In this document: one piece after another, positions 6,444 to 6,936 of the stretch
Layout: each line of letters starts with the position of its first letter
How positions within the stretch are numbered: the stretch's first letter is position 1
Assembly: GCA_029939445.1 (NCBI GenBank)
Contig: JAOZSY010000106.1
Coordinates: forward strand, 2,180 to 9,115
Direction: 5' to 3'
DNA from: Bacteroidales bacterium
GTDB taxonomy: Bacteria; Bacteroidota; Bacteroidia; Bacteroidales; UBA1556
Length of the DNA stretch: 6,936 nucleotides
Program-made: the position numbers and the translations under genes
Notes under the pieces: model-generated
Told to the model about the DNA's origin: nothing
The model's database searches: none
The model's input: the letters and a program-made list of their open reading frames with translations, nothing else

Positions 6444-6453
6444 TTATCGCAGA
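6432..6453 (-). terminator. possible terminator after the BamE-like gene
   Basis: On the minus strand, UCUGC (6453-6449) pairs with GCAGG (6441-6437) across a 7-base loop, followed by GUUUU (6436-6432). It begins 38 bases after the stop of the upstream gene. The stem is only 5 bp with a terminal U-G pair, so this is a weak candidate. Confidence 0.3.
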
Positions 6454-6490
6454 TACAGTCTTATGGATTGGTTTCTATTTTATGTAATAT

Positions 6491-6936
6491 TTAAAAGAAC
6501 AAAAACTTTTTATTTTTACCTGATTCAGAAGGTGTTGAAGGACTACTTTCTTCTTGTATAGTGACTGGAACTATAATATATTCTCCTTTATTTTGACTAA
6601 TCGTATATAGCGTATTATTAAACATTATAAGTGATTTTGAATCTTTTCTACCATCAGTTGTTACAAAAGATTCTAGTTTATCATCTTTAAATAAAAGGAA
6701 AAGATTGTGGTCCTTACGATTATATTTTTCTGTTCCAGTTGTCTCTCCTCCTCTATTATTAATTAATTTTGGATTAACTTCTCTTTCAATAAGTTTATAC
6801 TTATAAGTATATATTGTATAACCATCTTTTTGATTAGAGAATATATTATAAGGTTTACTTCCAAGTGTTGAAATTACGTCTTCAATAGATGAATTAATCT
6901 CTATTCGCATAACATTATCAATCGAAGTAAATTTTG
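6491..6936 (-). CDS. partial small protein resembling the SmpA/OmlA/BamE fold
   Basis: The reading frame is open to the right edge of the window, so the 5' end is probably missing. Before the first ATG (6908-6910) it reads KFTSIDNV without a stop. The stretch FTSIDNVMRIEINSSIEDVI, followed by STLGSKPYN, matches the usual opening of BamE-like domains (a short strand, then a helix ending in LGxP). That opening begins before the ATG, so the ATG is likely internal. From that ATG there are 139 residues. Strands are visible at GYTIYTYKYKLIERE (30-44) and LFLLFKDDKLESFV (70-83), again as in that fold. The last 20 residues are Ser/Pro/Lys-rich and end in FLFF. Many such proteins are lipoproteins, but any signal peptide would lie outside the window. 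The function is unknown: the fold is used by outer-membrane assembly proteins and by many unrelated small envelope proteins. The stop is TAA at 6491-6493. Confidence 0.7.
   Translation of the reverse strand, partial: KFTSIDNVMRIEINSSIEDVISTLGSKPYNIFSNQKDGYTIYTYKYKLIEREVNPKLINNRGGETTGTEKYNRKDHNLFLLFKDDKLESFVTTDGRKDSKSLIMFNNTLYTISQNKGEYIIVPVTIQEESSPSTPSESGKNKKFLFF

Overview
The window looks like a piece of a low-GC Bacteroidota (Bacteroidetes) chromosome. Three separate genes are preceded by an exact match to the Bacteroidota -7 promoter element TAnnTTTG. Obvious Shine-Dalgarno sequences are absent. The 181-residue protein carries an N-terminal motif that is common in small Bacteroidota regulators. 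Genus or species cannot be called from this sequence.

Left part (1-3602, all minus strand): a split, two-gene transketolase is transcribed leftwards, N-terminal (ThDP-binding) subunit first (1888-1043), then the C-terminal subunit (985-32), 57 bases apart and surely an operon. Upstream on the same strand lies a sodium/solute symporter (SSS/SLC5-like) gene (3576-2020, GTG start). It has its own promoter-like element and is probably a separate transcription unit. The transketolase pair works in the non-oxidative pentose phosphate pathway. The symporter imports an unidentified solute.

Middle (3603-4249): about 480 bases of AT-rich sequence without a convincing gene, followed by a 33-bp tandem repeat (three full copies and a partial fourth). 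The repeat runs directly into the promoter of an AAA+ ATPase gene (4250-5599, plus strand) of the AAA_14/DUF4143 type, which has a PD-(D/E)XK-like C-terminal domain. Repeat array, promoter and gene look like one unit, and this is the most interesting structure in the window.

Right part (5600-6936, minus strand): a 181-residue protein with a Bacteroidota-type N-terminal helical motif and an unrecognised C-terminal half, converging on the ATPase gene. A 251-base spacer follows with inverted repeats and a possible terminator. Last is a small protein resembling the SmpA/OmlA/BamE fold, whose 5' end is cut off by the window edge. No RNA gene, insertion sequence or CRISPR array was seen. Nothing shows a complete new multi-gene system; the accessory part is one ATPase gene with its repeat array and two small poorly characterised proteins.
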